A stretch of 64,000 nt of DNA from Marilutibacter penaei (GCF_014145395.1 NZ_JACHTE010000007.1:168888-232887); one strand, 5' to 3'; shown: positions 18,608 through 31,734, counted from the first letter of the stretch. A program made the numbers and translations. Notes: generated from the letters alone by a model not told the origin.

Positions 18608-20578
18608 TCAAAGGTTCTCCTCGAACACCCTGACCTGCATTCGCAGGCGCTGGCTGCGCGTGTATGCCTGCGCATCATCGTAGCCCCTGACCTGCTCGAG
18701 CTGGCCTTTCAGCATCTCGCTCTGTGCCGCATTGATCGCCGTGTCGTCGCCCGGCGTCACGGCCTCGATGACGAAAAGCGCGATGGTGCCGTCCTCCATG
18801 ACTTCCATTCCGGGGGTCGGCGCCTCGCCCGAGGGTGCCTGCGCAGCAAACATCGCCCGGTTGATGGCTTCGTTGGGAACCGGCATGCCACGCTGCAGGC
18901 CCGGTATCGGGTTCGGCTCCGCCAGACCTTTCGATTCGGCCACCGAAGCGAGCGTCTCGCCCGCCTTGAGGCGCCCCAGCAACGCGGCCCCCTGGCGACG
19001 GGCGGCTTTCCGCGCACGATCCGCACGCACCGCGGCATCGACCGTCTCGCGAACCGCATCGAGCGGCTGGGTGGACGACGCCTGGTGGGCGGTCACGCGC
19101 AGTACGACATGGCGACCGGCTTCGATTTCGACCGGATCGCTGATCGTGCCGTCCTGGATCAATACCTCGTCGAACGCCTCGCGCTTGACGGCCGGGAACG
19201 CCAGTACGCCGTCGCTCGCATCCCGCGCGACCGGACCGACGGTCTGCACGTCCAGGCCCGTCGCGGATGCGACGCCGGACAGGTCATTGGGGTTCTTGTA
19301 GATCTGGTCGACGACGCGCGTCACCAACTCGTTGGCCGCGCTGGCGCGATCGGCTTCGGCCTGTTCGCGCGCCAGCGTGTCGCGGACCTGCTCGAAGGGC
19401 TCCTGCGCCCCCGCCTTGATCTCGCGCAGCTGGATCACGTGCCAGCCGAACTCGGTCTCGACCGGTTCGCTGACACCCGGGGCCGCCATCCCGAACAGCG
19501 CTTCCTCGAACGGCGCGACCATCATGTCCTTGCCCACCCAGCCCAGGTCGCCGCCCATGTCGGCCGAACCCGCGTCATCGCTGTTCGCCTGTGCCAACGC
19601 CGCGAAATCGGCGCCGTCGGCGCGGGCTTCGCTCGCCAGTGCACGCGCCTTGTCCTCCGCCGCCTTGCGCGCGGCGTCGTCGGCATCCGCCGGCACTTCG
19701 ATCAGGATATGCGAGGCGAGACGTTCCTCGGGTTCGACGAAACGGGCTTTCTCGTCTTCGTAACGCGCGCGCAGGACCGCCTCGCTCGCCGCGGCGGGGG
19801 CCGGCAGGTTGCGCGCGTCCACGTCGACATACTCGATCGTCACCGTTTCCTGGGAAAGGAAATCCTCGGGATGCGCCTCGTACCAGGCCTGTGCGTCGGC
19901 ATCGCTGACCGCCGCGGTATCCTCGGCCGGCGGCACCAGCAGCAACTGCACGTCCCGCCGCTCCCCGATAAGGCGGACCAGGCGCTCCATCTCCGCACGG
20001 GTCACGAAGCTGCTGTCCTGGACGCCCACCGGAACCAGCGTGACCTGCAGGCCGTCACGGATCGTCGCCTCGAACTGCTTCGGCGTCTGGGCCTGCGACG
20101 CCAGGGCCATCTGGTAACGCTGCGCATCGAAGCTGCCATCCACCTGGAACGCCGGGATGTCCTGGATCGTGCTGCGAACGAGCGCGTCGCTGGCGACCAC
20201 GCCGTCGTCGTACGCGGCGATCTTCAGCACGCGCTGGTCGACCAGCTTCTCGAGCACCTCGCGCTTGCTGTCCAGGCTCTCGAATGCGCGCGGATCGAAG
20301 GCATCGCCCTGCTGGGCACGACGCTGGCTGCGTTCCTGGTCGAAAGCCTGGCTGAACTCCTGGACAGTGATGACTTCTTCCTGCCACAGCATCGAGGCCG
20401 GCCACCACGACGGCGCGGCCGGCCACCAGCGCGGCGGCGCCTCGATACGTGCCGCGGTGCTGTTGCCGCCCTGCACGAGGTACTGGTCGATGCCGAAAAG
20501 CGCCAGGGGCACGATCAGGATCGCAATGACGATGGTGCCGAGCAGGCCGGAGGATTTTTCGCGGAGTTTCTGCAGCAT
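18608..20578 (-). CDS. ppiD: Periplasmic folding chaperone PpiD (SurA-N and parvulin domains)
   Basis: A 656-residue inner-membrane-anchored protein. The start is MLQKLREKSSGLLGTIVIAI at 20578. One transmembrane helix lies near residues 12-34, then a SurA_N-like region, one parvulin domain (ASHILIEVPADADDAARKA...GWHVIQLREIKAGA) and a C-terminal helical domain. It helps folding of proteins emerging from the Sec translocon. A Trp/Pro-rich stretch (PPRWWPAAPSWWPASMLW) follows the membrane helix, and its coding DNA contains an internal near-repeat. It is transcribed downstream of hupB and three tRNA genes, as in the clp-lon-hupB-ppiD order of many proteobacteria. Confidence 0.92.
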   Translation of the reverse strand: MLQKLREKSSGLLGTIVIAILIVPLALFGIDQYLVQGGNSTAARIEAPPRWWPAAPSWWPASMLWQEEVITVQEFSQAFDQERSQRRAQQGDAFDPRAFESLDSKREVLEKLVDQRVLKIAAYDDGVVASDALVRSTIQDIPAFQVDGSFDAQRYQMALASQAQTPKQFEATIRDGLQVTLVPVGVQDSSFVTRAEMERLVRLIGERRDVQLLLVPPAEDTAAVSDADAQAWYEAHPEDFLSQETVTIEYVDVDARNLPAPAAASEAVLRARYEDEKARFVEPEERLASHILIEVPADADDAARKAAEDKARALASEARADGADFAALAQANSDDAGSADMGGDLGWVGKDMMVAPFEEALFGMAAPGVSEPVETEFGWHVIQLREIKAGAQEPFEQVRDTLAREQAEADRASAANELVTRVVDQIYKNPNDLSGVASATGLDVQTVGPVARDASDGVLAFPAVKREAFDEVLIQDGTISDPVEIEAGRHVVLRVTAHQASSTQPLDAVRETVDAAVRADRARKAARRQGAALLGRLKAGETLASVAESKGLAEPNPIPGLQRGMPVPNEAINRAMFAAQAPSGEAPTPGMEVMEDGTIALFVIEAVTPGDDTAINAAQSEMLKGQLEQVRGYDDAQAYTRSQRLRMQVRVFEENL

Positions 20579-20705
20579 GTTTCGAGTCGCATCAATGCGG
20601 AAGCCCGACAGTCTACCGCGCTTCAGCGCCGGGCGAAGCCCCGCCAGGCCTTTGCATGGCCCGTGCGTCGGGCAGGTATCCACGGGCCGGCGATGCAGGG
20701 ACGCA

Positions 20706-20740
20706 AAAGAAAACGGCACCCCGCGGGACGGGGTGCCGTT
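20706..20740 (-). terminator. Rho-independent terminator after tRNA-Asp
   Basis: Stem AACGGCACCCC/GGGGTGCCGTT (20712-20740), followed on the minus strand by UUUUCUUUU. It ends the tRNA unit before ppiD. Confidence 0.85.
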
Positions 20741-20748
20741 GCATGGAA

Positions 20749-20825
20749 TGGCGGAGCGGACGGGACTCGAACCCGCGACCTCCGGCGTGACAGGCCAGCA
20801 TTCTAACCAGCTGAACTACCGCTCC
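20749..20825 (-). tRNA. tRNA-Asp (anticodon GTC), copy 2 in transcription order
   Basis: A 77-base tRNA with encoded CCA, acceptor GGAGCGG/CCGCTCC and anticodon loop CTGTCAC. It appears identical to the copy at 20961-21037. Confidence 0.97.
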
Positions 20826-20960
20826 GCGCCTTGAACCTGCAGCATGGCGATGCCCTGGGGCCTCGCCCTGGCCGCCACTTCCCGCGCTTTCCAGCGCCAA
20901 CGGGAAACAACGGCCCTCACTCAATGCGAAGGCGCCCGCAAGGGCGCCCTCGGGTACGAC

Positions 20961-21037
20961 TGGCGGAGCGGACGGGACTCGAACCCGCGACCTCCGGCGT
21001 GACAGGCCAGCATTCTAACCAGCTGAACTACCGCTCC
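20961..21037 (-). tRNA. tRNA-Asp (anticodon GTC), copy 1 in transcription order
   Basis: A 77-base tRNA with encoded CCA and the same sequence as its neighbour at 20749-20825. The 135-base spacer between the two copies holds a GC-rich hairpin (20931-20948) but no clear T-run. Confidence 0.97.
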
Positions 21038-21083
21038 GCGCTTGAAACTGTTTCCGGGCTTTGCTTCCCGGACACTGGATGCC

Positions 21084-21158
21084 TGGTGGGTGCTGAGGGT
21101 TTCGAACCCCCGACCCTCTCCTTGTAAGGGAGACGCTCTACCACTGAGCTAAGCACCC
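21084..21158 (-). tRNA. tRNA-Val (anticodon TAC)
   Basis: A 75-base tRNA with encoded ACCA, acceptor GGGTGCT/AGCACCC and anticodon stem-loop CTCCCTTACAAGGAG. It lies between hupB and the two tRNA-Asp genes. Confidence 0.97.
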
Positions 21159-21224
21159 GGTGTGTCCGTCGGCACCGTCCCGCGGGTTTTCACCCGCTTC
21201 GACCAGTGCCGCCGGCCGAGCTCG

Positions 21225-21497
21225 TTAGTTTACTGCATCCTTCAGCGCCTTGCCAGCCTTGAATGCAGGATTCTTCGAAGCCTTGATCTTGATGGTCTCG
21301 CCCGTCTTCGGGTTGCGACCCTGACGCGCGGCGCGCTTGCGGACCTGGAAGGTACCGAAGCCGACCAGCGTCACGGTGTCGCCCTTCTTCAGCGCCTTGG
21401 TGACCACGCTGACGACGCCGTCGACGGCGGCCGCGGCATCGGTCTTGGACAGTTCGGCGGCCTCGGCGACGGCCTCAATAAGCTCAGCCTTGTTCAT
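21225..21497 (-). CDS. hupB: DNA-binding protein HU (beta type)
   Basis: A 90-residue nucleoid protein, starting [19 protein letters not shown]. It has the DNA-binding arm signature [21 protein letters not shown] and the C-terminal [19 protein letters not shown]. It forms dimers that bend DNA. It lies downstream of lon in the same direction, with a gap of about 240 bases that can hold its own promoter. Outside of possible promoter elements I see nothing in that gap. Confidence 0.97.
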   Translation of the reverse strand: MNKAELIEAVAEAAELSKTDAAAAVDGVVSVVTKALKKGDTVTLVGFGTFQVRKRAARQGRNPKTGETIKIKASKNPAFKAGKALKDAVN

Positions 21498-21736
21498 TCG
21501 TTTTGACTCCCTTTGCGGACATGGCCGCATTGTTCTGAAGATCGACGCGCCCCTTGGCCCGGGTCATGCACCCGGAAGACGCGGTAGATCGAGGTGACCA
21601 CGCTCTACATCATGCGGCATGACGACCGGCGCGGTTGCGGTCGTTATACCAGTGGCCGCGCGAAAGGCGCAAGCCGGAAAGCCAGCAACCACGCGGCTTT
21701 CAGCCCTCCGACGGCAATTCCGACCAGCGGACACGA

Positions 21737-24175
<2,439 letters not shown>

Positions 24176-24355
24176 GGGAACTCCAGTACGGGTTTCGGGC
24201 CGCGCGGATCCGCACAGGCCGGTGGGCCAGGGCCCATGCGTCGGTTATGGGGGTAGCCGCCCCATGATGCAAGCAGTCCGGTCACGGACTCGCGGCGTGG
24301 CGCGGGAATGGCGCGTGAAATCGGACGGATGGCGCCCCGGCGACAGGCCGACCAA

Positions 24356-24382
24356 CGAAAACGCCGCCCCTGGGGGCGGCGT
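24356..24382 (-). terminator. Rho-independent terminator of clpX
   Basis: Stem ACGCCGCCCC/GGGGCGGCGT with a very short loop, followed on the minus strand by UUUUCGUU. It lies 25 bases after the clpX stop, so lon is likely transcribed from its own promoter in the gap. Confidence 0.85.
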
Positions 24383-24406
24383 GCCGGACAACAACGGACC
24401 CGGGCC

Positions 24407-25696
<1,290 letters not shown>

Positions 25697-25775
25697 GCTC
25701 TTGCCCGGATGATACGTGTGGCGTGGATCGCGGGGCGGGCCGGTACACGGACCGCCGCGATTCGAGAATAGCACA

Positions 25776-25806
25776 GCGTCCCGGTATGGCAGCCATACCG
25801 GGACGC
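25776..25806. other. Perfect 14-bp hairpin between clpP and clpX
   Basis: GCGTCCCGGTATGG (25776-25789), loop CAG, then its exact reverse complement (25793-25806). No U-run follows on the minus strand, so it is not a textbook terminator. A TATTCT-like box just downstream (about 25763-25770, minus strand) could be a clpX promoter -10. Possible roles are clpP mRNA stabilisation, processing or partial termination. Confidence 0.75.
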
Positions 25807-25858
25807 GTGCCTAAATGCTTTTGGAATCAACAACCTGGAACTGCCCTTCTGGCCCCGG

Positions 25859-26491
25859 TCACCCGGCCTGGATGGACTCTTCGGGGCGCCGCTCCAGCAC
25901 CTGGTCGACCAGCCCGTACTCGCGGGCCGCCTCGGCGCCCTTGAAATTGTCGCGCTCGGTGTCGTGCGCGATGGTTTCCAGCGCTTGGCCGGTGTGCTTG
26001 GAGAGGATCTCGTTCAGGCGCTGGCGCATGCCCAGGATCTCGCGGGCATGGATGTCGATGTCGGTGGCCTGGCCCTGGAAGCCCCCCAGCGGCTGGTGGA
26101 TCATCACGCGCGAGTTCGGCAGCGCGTAGCGCTTGCCCTGCGCGCCCGAGGCCAGCAGCAGCGCGCCCATGCTGGCCGCCTGGCCCACGCAGATCGTGCT
26201 GACGTCCGGCTTGATGTACTGCATGGTGTCGTAGATCGCCATGCCGGCGGTGACGATGCCACCCGGCGAGTTGATGTACAGGCTGATGTCCTTCTCGGGG
26301 TTCTCCGCTTCGAGGAACAGCATCTGCGCGACGATCACGTTGGCCACGTGGTCGTCGACGCCCCCGACCAGGAAGATCACCCGCTCCTTCAGCAGGCGCG
26401 AGTAGATGTCGTACGCGCGCTCGCCGCGGCTGGTCTGCTCGACCACCATCGGCACGAGGTTGAGGGCTTTGGTCCGGTTGTCCATCAGCAT
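25859..26491 (-). CDS. clpP: ATP-dependent Clp protease proteolytic subunit ClpP
   Basis: A 210-residue serine peptidase. The catalytic triad is visible as Ser107 (GQAASMGA), His132 (MIHQPLGG) and Asp181 (ERDNF). The start taken is ATG at 26491 with GCAGGTG upstream; an ATG two codons later is the alternative. Fourteen subunits form the degradation chamber to which ClpX or ClpA docks. Gene order tig-clpP-clpX-lon is conserved in proteobacteria. Confidence 0.98.
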   Translation of the reverse strand: MLMDNRTKALNLVPMVVEQTSRGERAYDIYSRLLKERVIFLVGGVDDHVANVIVAQMLFLEAENPEKDISLYINSPGGIVTAGMAIYDTMQYIKPDVSTICVGQAASMGALLLASGAQGKRYALPNSRVMIHQPLGGFQGQATDIDIHAREILGMRQRLNEILSKHTGQALETIAHDTERDNFKGAEAAREYGLVDQVLERRPEESIQAG

Positions 26492-26574
26492 GGCACCTGC
26501 GGGAATTGGGTTTCGATGCGCCCAACTTGGGGCCAATCGCGGCGCGACGCAAGGGGCGCGCACCATGAAATGCA

Positions 26575-26620
26575 ATGGCCGGCCCGGACCATGCGCGAGG
26601 CATGCCGGTGGGCCGGCCAT
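26575..26620. other. Inverted repeat in the tig-clpP spacer
   Basis: ATGGCCGGCCC (26575-26585) and GGGCCGGCCAT (26610-26620) are exact inverted copies of 11 bases enclosing 24 bases that themselves can pair in part. It follows the tig stop and could be a terminator without U-run or an mRNA 3'-end stabiliser. Confidence 0.6.
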
Positions 26621-26658
26621 GGCGGGGTCCGGCCACGCAGCGCGCGGCCGGCCTGGCG

Positions 26659-27954
26659 TTACTGGCGAATCGCTTCGCTGAAGGACAGCGGCTGCTCGGT
26701 GTGCTGGGCGCGCTCGGCGATCCAGTCGATCACCTGCTCTTCCATCACGCGCGCCTGCAGGCCGTTCATCAGCTGGCGGTCGTTGCGGTACAGCTCGATG
26801 ACCTGCTCCGGCTCCTCGTAGGTGGACGCGATCAGGTTCATCGTCTCGTTGAGGCGCGCCGGGTCCAGCTTCAGTTCGTTGCGACGCGCGACCTCGCCGA
26901 CCAGCAGGCCGACCAGCACGCGCTTGCGCGCCGGATCCGTGAAGCCCAGGTACGCGTCGTCGGGGATGACGTCGATCTTGCGTCCCTGGCGACGCGCCTG
27001 CTCGGCGGCCTGCTGGGCCATCGAACGCGCTTCGTTCTCGACCAGGTTCGGCGGCATCTCGACGCTGCTGTAGGCGGCGATCAGCTGCTCGCCGACCTCA
27101 CGGCGCAGGCGGGTCATCAGGGCGCCCTTGAGCTCCCGCGCGAGGTTGCTGCGGATGTCCTTGCGGAACTGCTCGACGTCGCCGCTCTTCACGCCGAAGC
27201 TCTTGATGAAATCGGCATCGACCTCCGGCAGCACCGGCTCCGATACCTTGACCGCCTTGAGGTGCACCTGGACCTGCTTGCCGGCGAACGCCGGCACCCG
27301 CCAGTCGCCCGGGAATTCCACGTCGACCGCCTTCTCGTCGCCGGTCTTCAGGCCGACGAGCGCGGATTCGATGGCGGGGAACATCGTGCCCGAACCGATG
27401 ATGGTGGTGCCGCGCTCGACGCCCTCGGCCGGGACCCGCTGGTCGCCCGCCTGTGACCAGGTTTCGACCTCGACCGCATCGCCCTCCGCGGCGGCACGCT
27501 CGACGGCGTTCCAGGTGCGGCGCTGCAGGCGGAGGTTCTCGATCATGGTGTCGATGTCCTCGTCGGACACCTCGGCGGTGTGGCGGACGACCGTCAGCTT
27601 CTCGACGTCGATGTCGCCGAAGTCCGGAACCACCTCGAACGTGGCCACGTAGGCCAGGTCATCGCCGGTCGCCGGCTCGATGCTGGGGTTGCCGGCGATC
27701 TTCAGCTCCTGCTCGCGCAGCGCGTTGCCGAAACCTTCGCGGACCATGCCGTCGAGGATCTCCGCACGCACCTGCTGGCCGAAGCGCTGTTCGATCACCT
27801 TGGCGGGCACCTTGCCCGGGCGGAACCCCTTGATCTTGGCGCCGCGCGCGATCTCGCGCAGGCGGCCACCCACCTGCTCCTCCAGGCGGTCCGCCGGGAG
27901 GCTGAAGGTCATGCGGCGCCCGAGGTTGCCGACGGATTCAACCGAAACTTGCAT
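26659..27954 (-). CDS. tig: Trigger factor (ribosome-associated chaperone)
   Basis: A 431-residue protein starting [20 protein letters not shown]. The ribosome-binding N-terminal domain includes the signature [18 protein letters not shown] central FKBP-type prolyl isomerase domain (about 150-245) is recognisable from [10 protein letters not shown] and [17 protein letters not shown], followed by the long helical C-terminal chaperone domain. The length equals E. coli Tig. It heads the tig-clpP-clpX-lon-hupB block and is preceded by five tRNA genes in the same direction. Confidence 0.97.
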   Translation of the reverse strand: MQVSVESVGNLGRRMTFSLPADRLEEQVGGRLREIARGAKIKGFRPGKVPAKVIEQRFGQQVRAEILDGMVREGFGNALREQELKIAGNPSIEPATGDDLAYVATFEVVPDFGDIDVEKLTVVRHTAEVSDEDIDTMIENLRLQRRTWNAVERAAAEGDAVEVETWSQAGDQRVPAEGVERGTTIIGSGTMFPAIESALVGLKTGDEKAVDVEFPGDWRVPAFAGKQVQVHLKAVKVSEPVLPEVDADFIKSFGVKSGDVEQFRKDIRSNLARELKGALMTRLRREVGEQLIAAYSSVEMPPNLVENEARSMAQQAAEQARRQGRKIDVIPDDAYLGFTDPARKRVLVGLLVGEVARRNELKLDPARLNETMNLIASTYEEPEQVIELYRNDRQLMNGLQARVMEEQVIDWIAERAQHTEQPLSFSEAIRQ

Positions 27955-28127
27955 ATCCACTCCTGCTACCGGGCTGCCTGCCGCGGCACGATGTTGTTGT
28001 GCTGTCCTGGAGCCGTCGCGGGCGCGGGCCACGCGGCGGCGGAACGGAATATTTTCGCCCATCTGCGCGCCGGTTGCCAGTCACGCCGTCCGGATCGGCG
28101 GACCGTGGCCGGGCGTCGGGGCCGGGA

Positions 28128-28212
<85 letters not shown>

Positions 28213-28257
28213 GATGCCGACCGCCTCGCATTCTAGGCGCGGCGGGCCGGCGGGACA

Positions 28258-28286
28258 CAAAAAAACACCCGGCCGGGGCCGGGTGT
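28258..28286 (-). terminator. Rho-independent terminator between tRNA-Lys and tRNA-Leu
   Basis: Stem ACACCCGGCC/GGCCGGGTGT followed on the minus strand by seven U residues. Its presence suggests that tRNA-Leu has its own promoter. Confidence 0.88.
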
Positions 28287-28294
28287 CTTCGATT

Positions 28295-28370
28295 TGGTGG
28301 GCCGTCAAGGATTCGAACCTTGGACCTATTGATTAAGAGTCAACTGCTCTACCAACTGAGCTAACGGCCC
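28295..28370 (-). tRNA. tRNA-Lys (anticodon CTT)
   Basis: A 76-base tRNA with encoded CCA, acceptor GGGCCGT/ACGGCCC and anticodon stem-loop TTGACTCTTAATCAA. Confidence 0.97.
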
Positions 28371-28447
28371 AAATGCGGAGCGGGACTATACCAGACCGTT
28401 CCCGTTTCGCAAACACTTTGCGACGAAACTCCGCCGCGTTCAATCGA

Positions 28448-28524
28448 TGGGGTGGCTGAGGGGATTCGAACCCCCGACCACTGGAATCACAATCCAGTAC
28501 TCTAACCAACTGAGCTACAGCCAC
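28448..28524 (-). tRNA. tRNA-His (anticodon GTG)
   Basis: A 77-base tRNA counting the extra 5' G at -1 that pairs with discriminator C, as expected for tRNA-His. The anticodon stem-loop is CTGGATTGTGATTCCAG. Confidence 0.97.
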
Positions 28525-28548
28525 CACAAAAACGGTTCCGACGATCAT

Positions 28549-28625
28549 TGGCGCGCCCGGCAGGACTCGAACCTGCAACCGTCGGCTTAGAAGGCCGATG
28601 CTCTATCCGGTTGAGCTACGGGCGC
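28549..28625 (-). tRNA. tRNA-Arg (anticodon TCT)
   Basis: A 77-base tRNA with encoded CCA, acceptor GCGCCCG/CGGGCGC and anticodon stem-loop CGGCCTTCTAAGCCG. Confidence 0.97.
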
Positions 28626-28658
28626 GGGGCCCGCATCTTAACCGGCATTGGCCGGGGT

Positions 28659-28735
28659 TGGTCGGGGCAGAGGGATTCGAACCCCCGACCCTCTGCTCCC
28701 AAAGCAGATGCGCTACCAGACTGCGCTATGCCCCG
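28659..28735 (-). tRNA. tRNA-Pro (anticodon TGG)
   Basis: A 77-base tRNA with encoded CCA, acceptor CGGGGCA and anticodon stem-loop CTGCTTTGGGAGCAG. It is the first of the five-tRNA cluster in transcription order. Confidence 0.97.
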
Positions 28736-28900
28736 AGGCCGGATCTTCCGTTGCGCGCCAACGCCGCGAAAGGCCGGCCATTCTGGGCCGTGGCCGGCAT
28801 CCTGTCAACGCGGGGGACCGGTGCGGCTGAACGGGAGCCATCGTGTATGCTCCCGCTGCGGGTACTGCGCCCGTTCACCCGATCGATACCAGGAGCAAGC

Positions 28901-29656
28901 ATGCGAAGCGGCAATCCGGCCCTGAAGGAATCCACCTTCCTCGACCTCGCCAGCGGCACCGTCGTCCAGGGCGACAGCCAGGCCATGACCCTCAACGGCA
29001 CGATCAACAAGACCGGCGTGCTGCTGCTGTTGTGCGTGATCACCGCTGCGTTCGCCTGGAACCAGGTCGAATTCACCCCGGAGGGCCCCGTCGGCGCGGC
29101 CCCTTACCTGTGGGGCGGCGCGATCGGCGGGCTCGTGCTCGCGCTCGTCACCGTGTTCAAGAAAACCTGGGCCCCGGTGACCGCCCCGCTCTACGCGATC
29201 GTCGAAGGCTTCTTCCTCGGCGCGATTTCCGCGATGTACAACCAGTACTTCGATGGCATCGTCATGCAGGCGGTGATCCTGACCTTCGGCACCCTGTTCG
29301 CGTTGCTGTTCGCCTACCGCTCGGGGCTGATCAAGGCGACGGAGAACTTCAAGCTCGGCATCGTCGCGGCGACCGGCGGCATCTTCCTGGTCTACCTGGC
29401 GAGCATGGTGCTGGGCTTCTTCGGCATCCAGATCCCGCTGATCCACGAGTCCGGCATCGTCGGCATCGGCTTCAGCCTCTTCGTGGTGGTGATCGCGGCG
29501 CTCAACCTGGTCCTCGACTTCGACTTCATCGAGACCGGCGTGGAGCGCGGCGCCCCCAAGTACATGGAGTGGTACGGCGCGTTCGGCCTGCTGGTGACCC
29601 TGGTGTGGCTCTACGTGGAGTTCCTGCGCCTGCTGTCGAAGCTGCAGTCACGCTGA
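28901..29656 (+). CDS. Bax inhibitor-1/YccA family membrane protein
   Basis: A 251-residue protein with about seven transmembrane segments after a soluble N-terminus of about 35 residues. The start is ATG at 28901 with AGGAGC upstream. Family features are APLYAIVEGFFLGAISAMYN, the GIVAATGGIFLVYLAS segment and the acidic LVLDFDFIETGVERGAPKYMEWYGAFGL near the end. The bacterial role is unclear; YccA modulates FtsH in E. coli. It diverges from the tRNA cluster. Confidence 0.92.
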   Translation: MRSGNPALKESTFLDLASGTVVQGDSQAMTLNGTINKTGVLLLLCVITAAFAWNQVEFTPEGPVGAAPYLWGGAIGGLVLALVTVFKKTWAPVTAPLYAIVEGFFLGAISAMYNQYFDGIVMQAVILTFGTLFALLFAYRSGLIKATENFKLGIVAATGGIFLVYLASMVLGFFGIQIPLIHESGIVGIGFSLFVVVIAALNLVLDFDFIETGVERGAPKYMEWYGAFGLLVTLVWLYVEFLRLLSKLQSR

Positions 29657-29684
29657 CGCCTCCCGGCCCACGCTCGCACACGAC

Positions 29685-29707
29685 AAGGCGCCTCCGGGCG
29701 CCTTTTC
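29685..29707 (+). terminator. Rho-independent terminator of the YccA-like gene
   Basis: AAGGCGCC and GGCGCCTT pair around a short CCTCCGGG-derived loop and are followed by TTTTCT. It lies 28 bases after the stop codon. Confidence 0.8.
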
Positions 29708-29709
29708 TA

Positions 29710-30255
29710 TTAGTTCTTCACCCAAGTCCGGGAAGACGGCTTCGGACGGAGTCACCGCCCATCGGGATGGGGGTTGCTCCGCCCTCCCGACGACGTCCTG
29801 TCGCAAAGTCGGGGTGCAAGCCATCCATGGCCTGCTCTCCGCACCCCCCCATCCCGACCGTCGGCGCCTTCTGCAAGCGTGTGGAGACCTGCTTCTGTTG
29901 GCATTTCTTCAAGCGCCCGCCCTCTGTCCCAAAGACGGTGAGCCTGGGGTTTGCGTGACCGTGCGCGGCATGGATCCGGCGCACAGCGCCGGACGGGTGG
30001 GCCATGGATGGCCCACCCCGGCCTTGCCGCCTGCGCAGGATTGCGCAGGCGAGCAAGCCGCGCCCGAGCCTACATGGACGTATTTTCACGGCGTGTCACG
30101 CGAATCGCAGGGTCATCGGCTTCCTCCTGGCATCTCCCCTCCATCGGGGGAAGAACCTGTCAACTGAGGGCCCGGCGATGCCGCCGGGCAAGGCGGATCA
30201 GCTGCCTTCTGCACGCCCAGCCCGTCGCCGGGCCTTTTCGAGCGTGATGCAGCCC
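29710..30255. other. Gene-free interval with several perfect hairpins
   Basis: About 550 bases with no convincing ORF; a minus-strand frame at 29718-30089 has no protein-like features. Perfect inverted repeats are present: CCGGCGC/GCGCCGG (29976-29992), GGTGGGCCAT/ATGGCCCACC with a two-base loop (29996-30017), and GCCCGGCG/CGCCGGGC (30170-30189). The texture is that of an intergenic repeat region or a decayed element. Confidence 0.5.
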
Positions 30256-30259
30256 AGGC

Positions 30260-31606
30260 TCAGCTGGGCTGGACGACGACGGCCTGCTTCGAAGGCCACA
30301 GCATCACGACGATCGCCGCGAGGGCGAGCAGCCAGCAGTAGTAGACCTGACCCGCGATGGCGAGGGGCGAAAGCCCGGCGAGCGATGCGGCGAGCAGGAT
30401 CTGCGCGCCGTAGGGCAGCAGGCCCTGCATCACGCAGGAAAACACGTCGAGCAGGCTGGCGCTACGCCGGCCACTGATGCCGTGCTGGACCGCGATGTCG
30501 CGCGCGAGGTCGCCGCTGATCAGGATCGCCACGGTGTTGTTCGCCGTCAGCACGTCGCTGCCGGCCGCGAGCGCGGCGATGCTGGTCTCCCCTGCCCGGC
30601 GCCCGGTATGCCCGCGGGCGAAGCGGGCGATCGTCGAGGCCAGCCAGGCCAGACCGCCGTTGGCCCGGGTCAACGCGGCCAGGCCGCCGATCAGCAGTGC
30701 CAGCAAGGTGATCTCGATCATCCCCAGGAAGCCGGTGTAGATGTCGTCGGCGAAGCTGATCGCGTCATAGCCTTCCTCGCCGATCCACGCCCCCATCAGG
30801 CCAGCCAGCACGAGCCCGATGCCAAGGACCACGACCACGTTCACGCCCGCCAGGGCCAGCGCCAGGACGGCCACGTAAGGCAGCACCAGCCACGGACTGG
30901 CGAGCGTGTCCGGGGCCGTCGTGGGCGCCGTATCGCCGAGCAGCGCCAGCAGGATCACGGTCGCCACGGCGGCAGGCAGGGCGATGCGCAGGTTCTCGCG
31001 GAACTTGTCGGCCATCCGGCAGCCCTGGCTGCGGGTGGCGGCGATCGTGGTGTCCGAGATGATCGACAGGTTGTCCCCGAACATCGCGCCGCCGACCACC
31101 GCTCCCAGTACCAGGCCGGTATCGAGGCCCGCCGCCTCGGAGACGCCCAGCGCGACCGGTACCACAGCGGCGATGGTGCCCATCGAGGTGCCGATCGCCA
31201 GCGCGATGAAGCCCGCGACCACGAACAGGCCGGGCAGGATCAGCGCGGGCGGCAAGGCGCCCAGGCCCAGGCCGACCACCGCATCCACCGCCCCTACTTC
31301 CTTGCTGACCGTGGCGAAGGCCCCGGCCATCAGGAAGACCAGGCACATCAGCATCACGTTGGGATGGCCCATGCCGCCCAGCAGCGTGTCCATGGCCGGG
31401 ATGCCGCGCCGCCAGGCCATCCAGGCCGCCAGCGCCAGGGCCGGCAGCACCGCGACCGGCGCATGCAGTTGGTAGAAGCCCATCGCCTCGCCGCTGGCGG
31501 TGAAATACAGGCCGGCACCGAAGAACAGCGCGAGGAACACCAGCAGGGGCAGCAGGGCGGGCGCGCTGGGCTGCACGCCGGGTTCGATCGGGGTCGACAT
31601 CGCCAT
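30260..31606 (-). CDS. NhaC family Na+/H+ antiporter-like protein
   Basis: A protein of about 448 residues (ATG at 31606; a second in-frame ATG at 31600) with 10-12 hydrophobic segments. The conserved ion-transporter pattern is present: GTSMGTIAAVVPVALGV, then GAVVGGAMFGDNLSIISDTTIAA, as in NhaC, and TANNTVAILISGDLARDI near the C-terminus. The substrate could be Na+/H+ or an organic acid exchange as in the malate-lactate branch, so the function is assigned only at family level. It appears to be a single-gene unit. Confidence 0.85.
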   Translation of the reverse strand: MAMSTPIEPGVQPSAPALLPLLVFLALFFGAGLYFTASGEAMGFYQLHAPVAVLPALALAAWMAWRRGIPAMDTLLGGMGHPNVMLMCLVFLMAGAFATVSKEVGAVDAVVGLGLGALPPALILPGLFVVAGFIALAIGTSMGTIAAVVPVALGVSEAAGLDTGLVLGAVVGGAMFGDNLSIISDTTIAATRSQGCRMADKFRENLRIALPAAVATVILLALLGDTAPTTAPDTLASPWLVLPYVAVLALALAGVNVVVVLGIGLVLAGLMGAWIGEEGYDAISFADDIYTGFLGMIEITLLALLIGGLAALTRANGGLAWLASTIARFARGHTGRRAGETSIAALAAGSDVLTANNTVAILISGDLARDIAVQHGISGRRSASLLDVFSCVMQGLLPYGAQILLAASLAGLSPLAIAGQVYYCWLLALAAIVVMLWPSKQAVVVQPS

Positions 31607-31680
31607 ATCCGGATACCACTCGAATGGGGATTCTGGGGGTGTCCCGGACGGCTGTCGAGGCGATGCTCGGTGGTCCGAAT

Positions 31681-31708
31681 GCAAACGGGGCGCCCGAAGG
31701 CGCCCCGT
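31681..31708 (-). terminator. Rho-independent terminator-like hairpin after isocitrate dehydrogenase
   Basis: ACGGGGCGCC and GGCGCCCCGT pair around a short loop. On the minus strand UUUGC follows, a weak U-run. Confidence 0.7.
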
Positions 31709-31734
31709 GCTGCGTCAAGTGCTTCGGGACCGGC

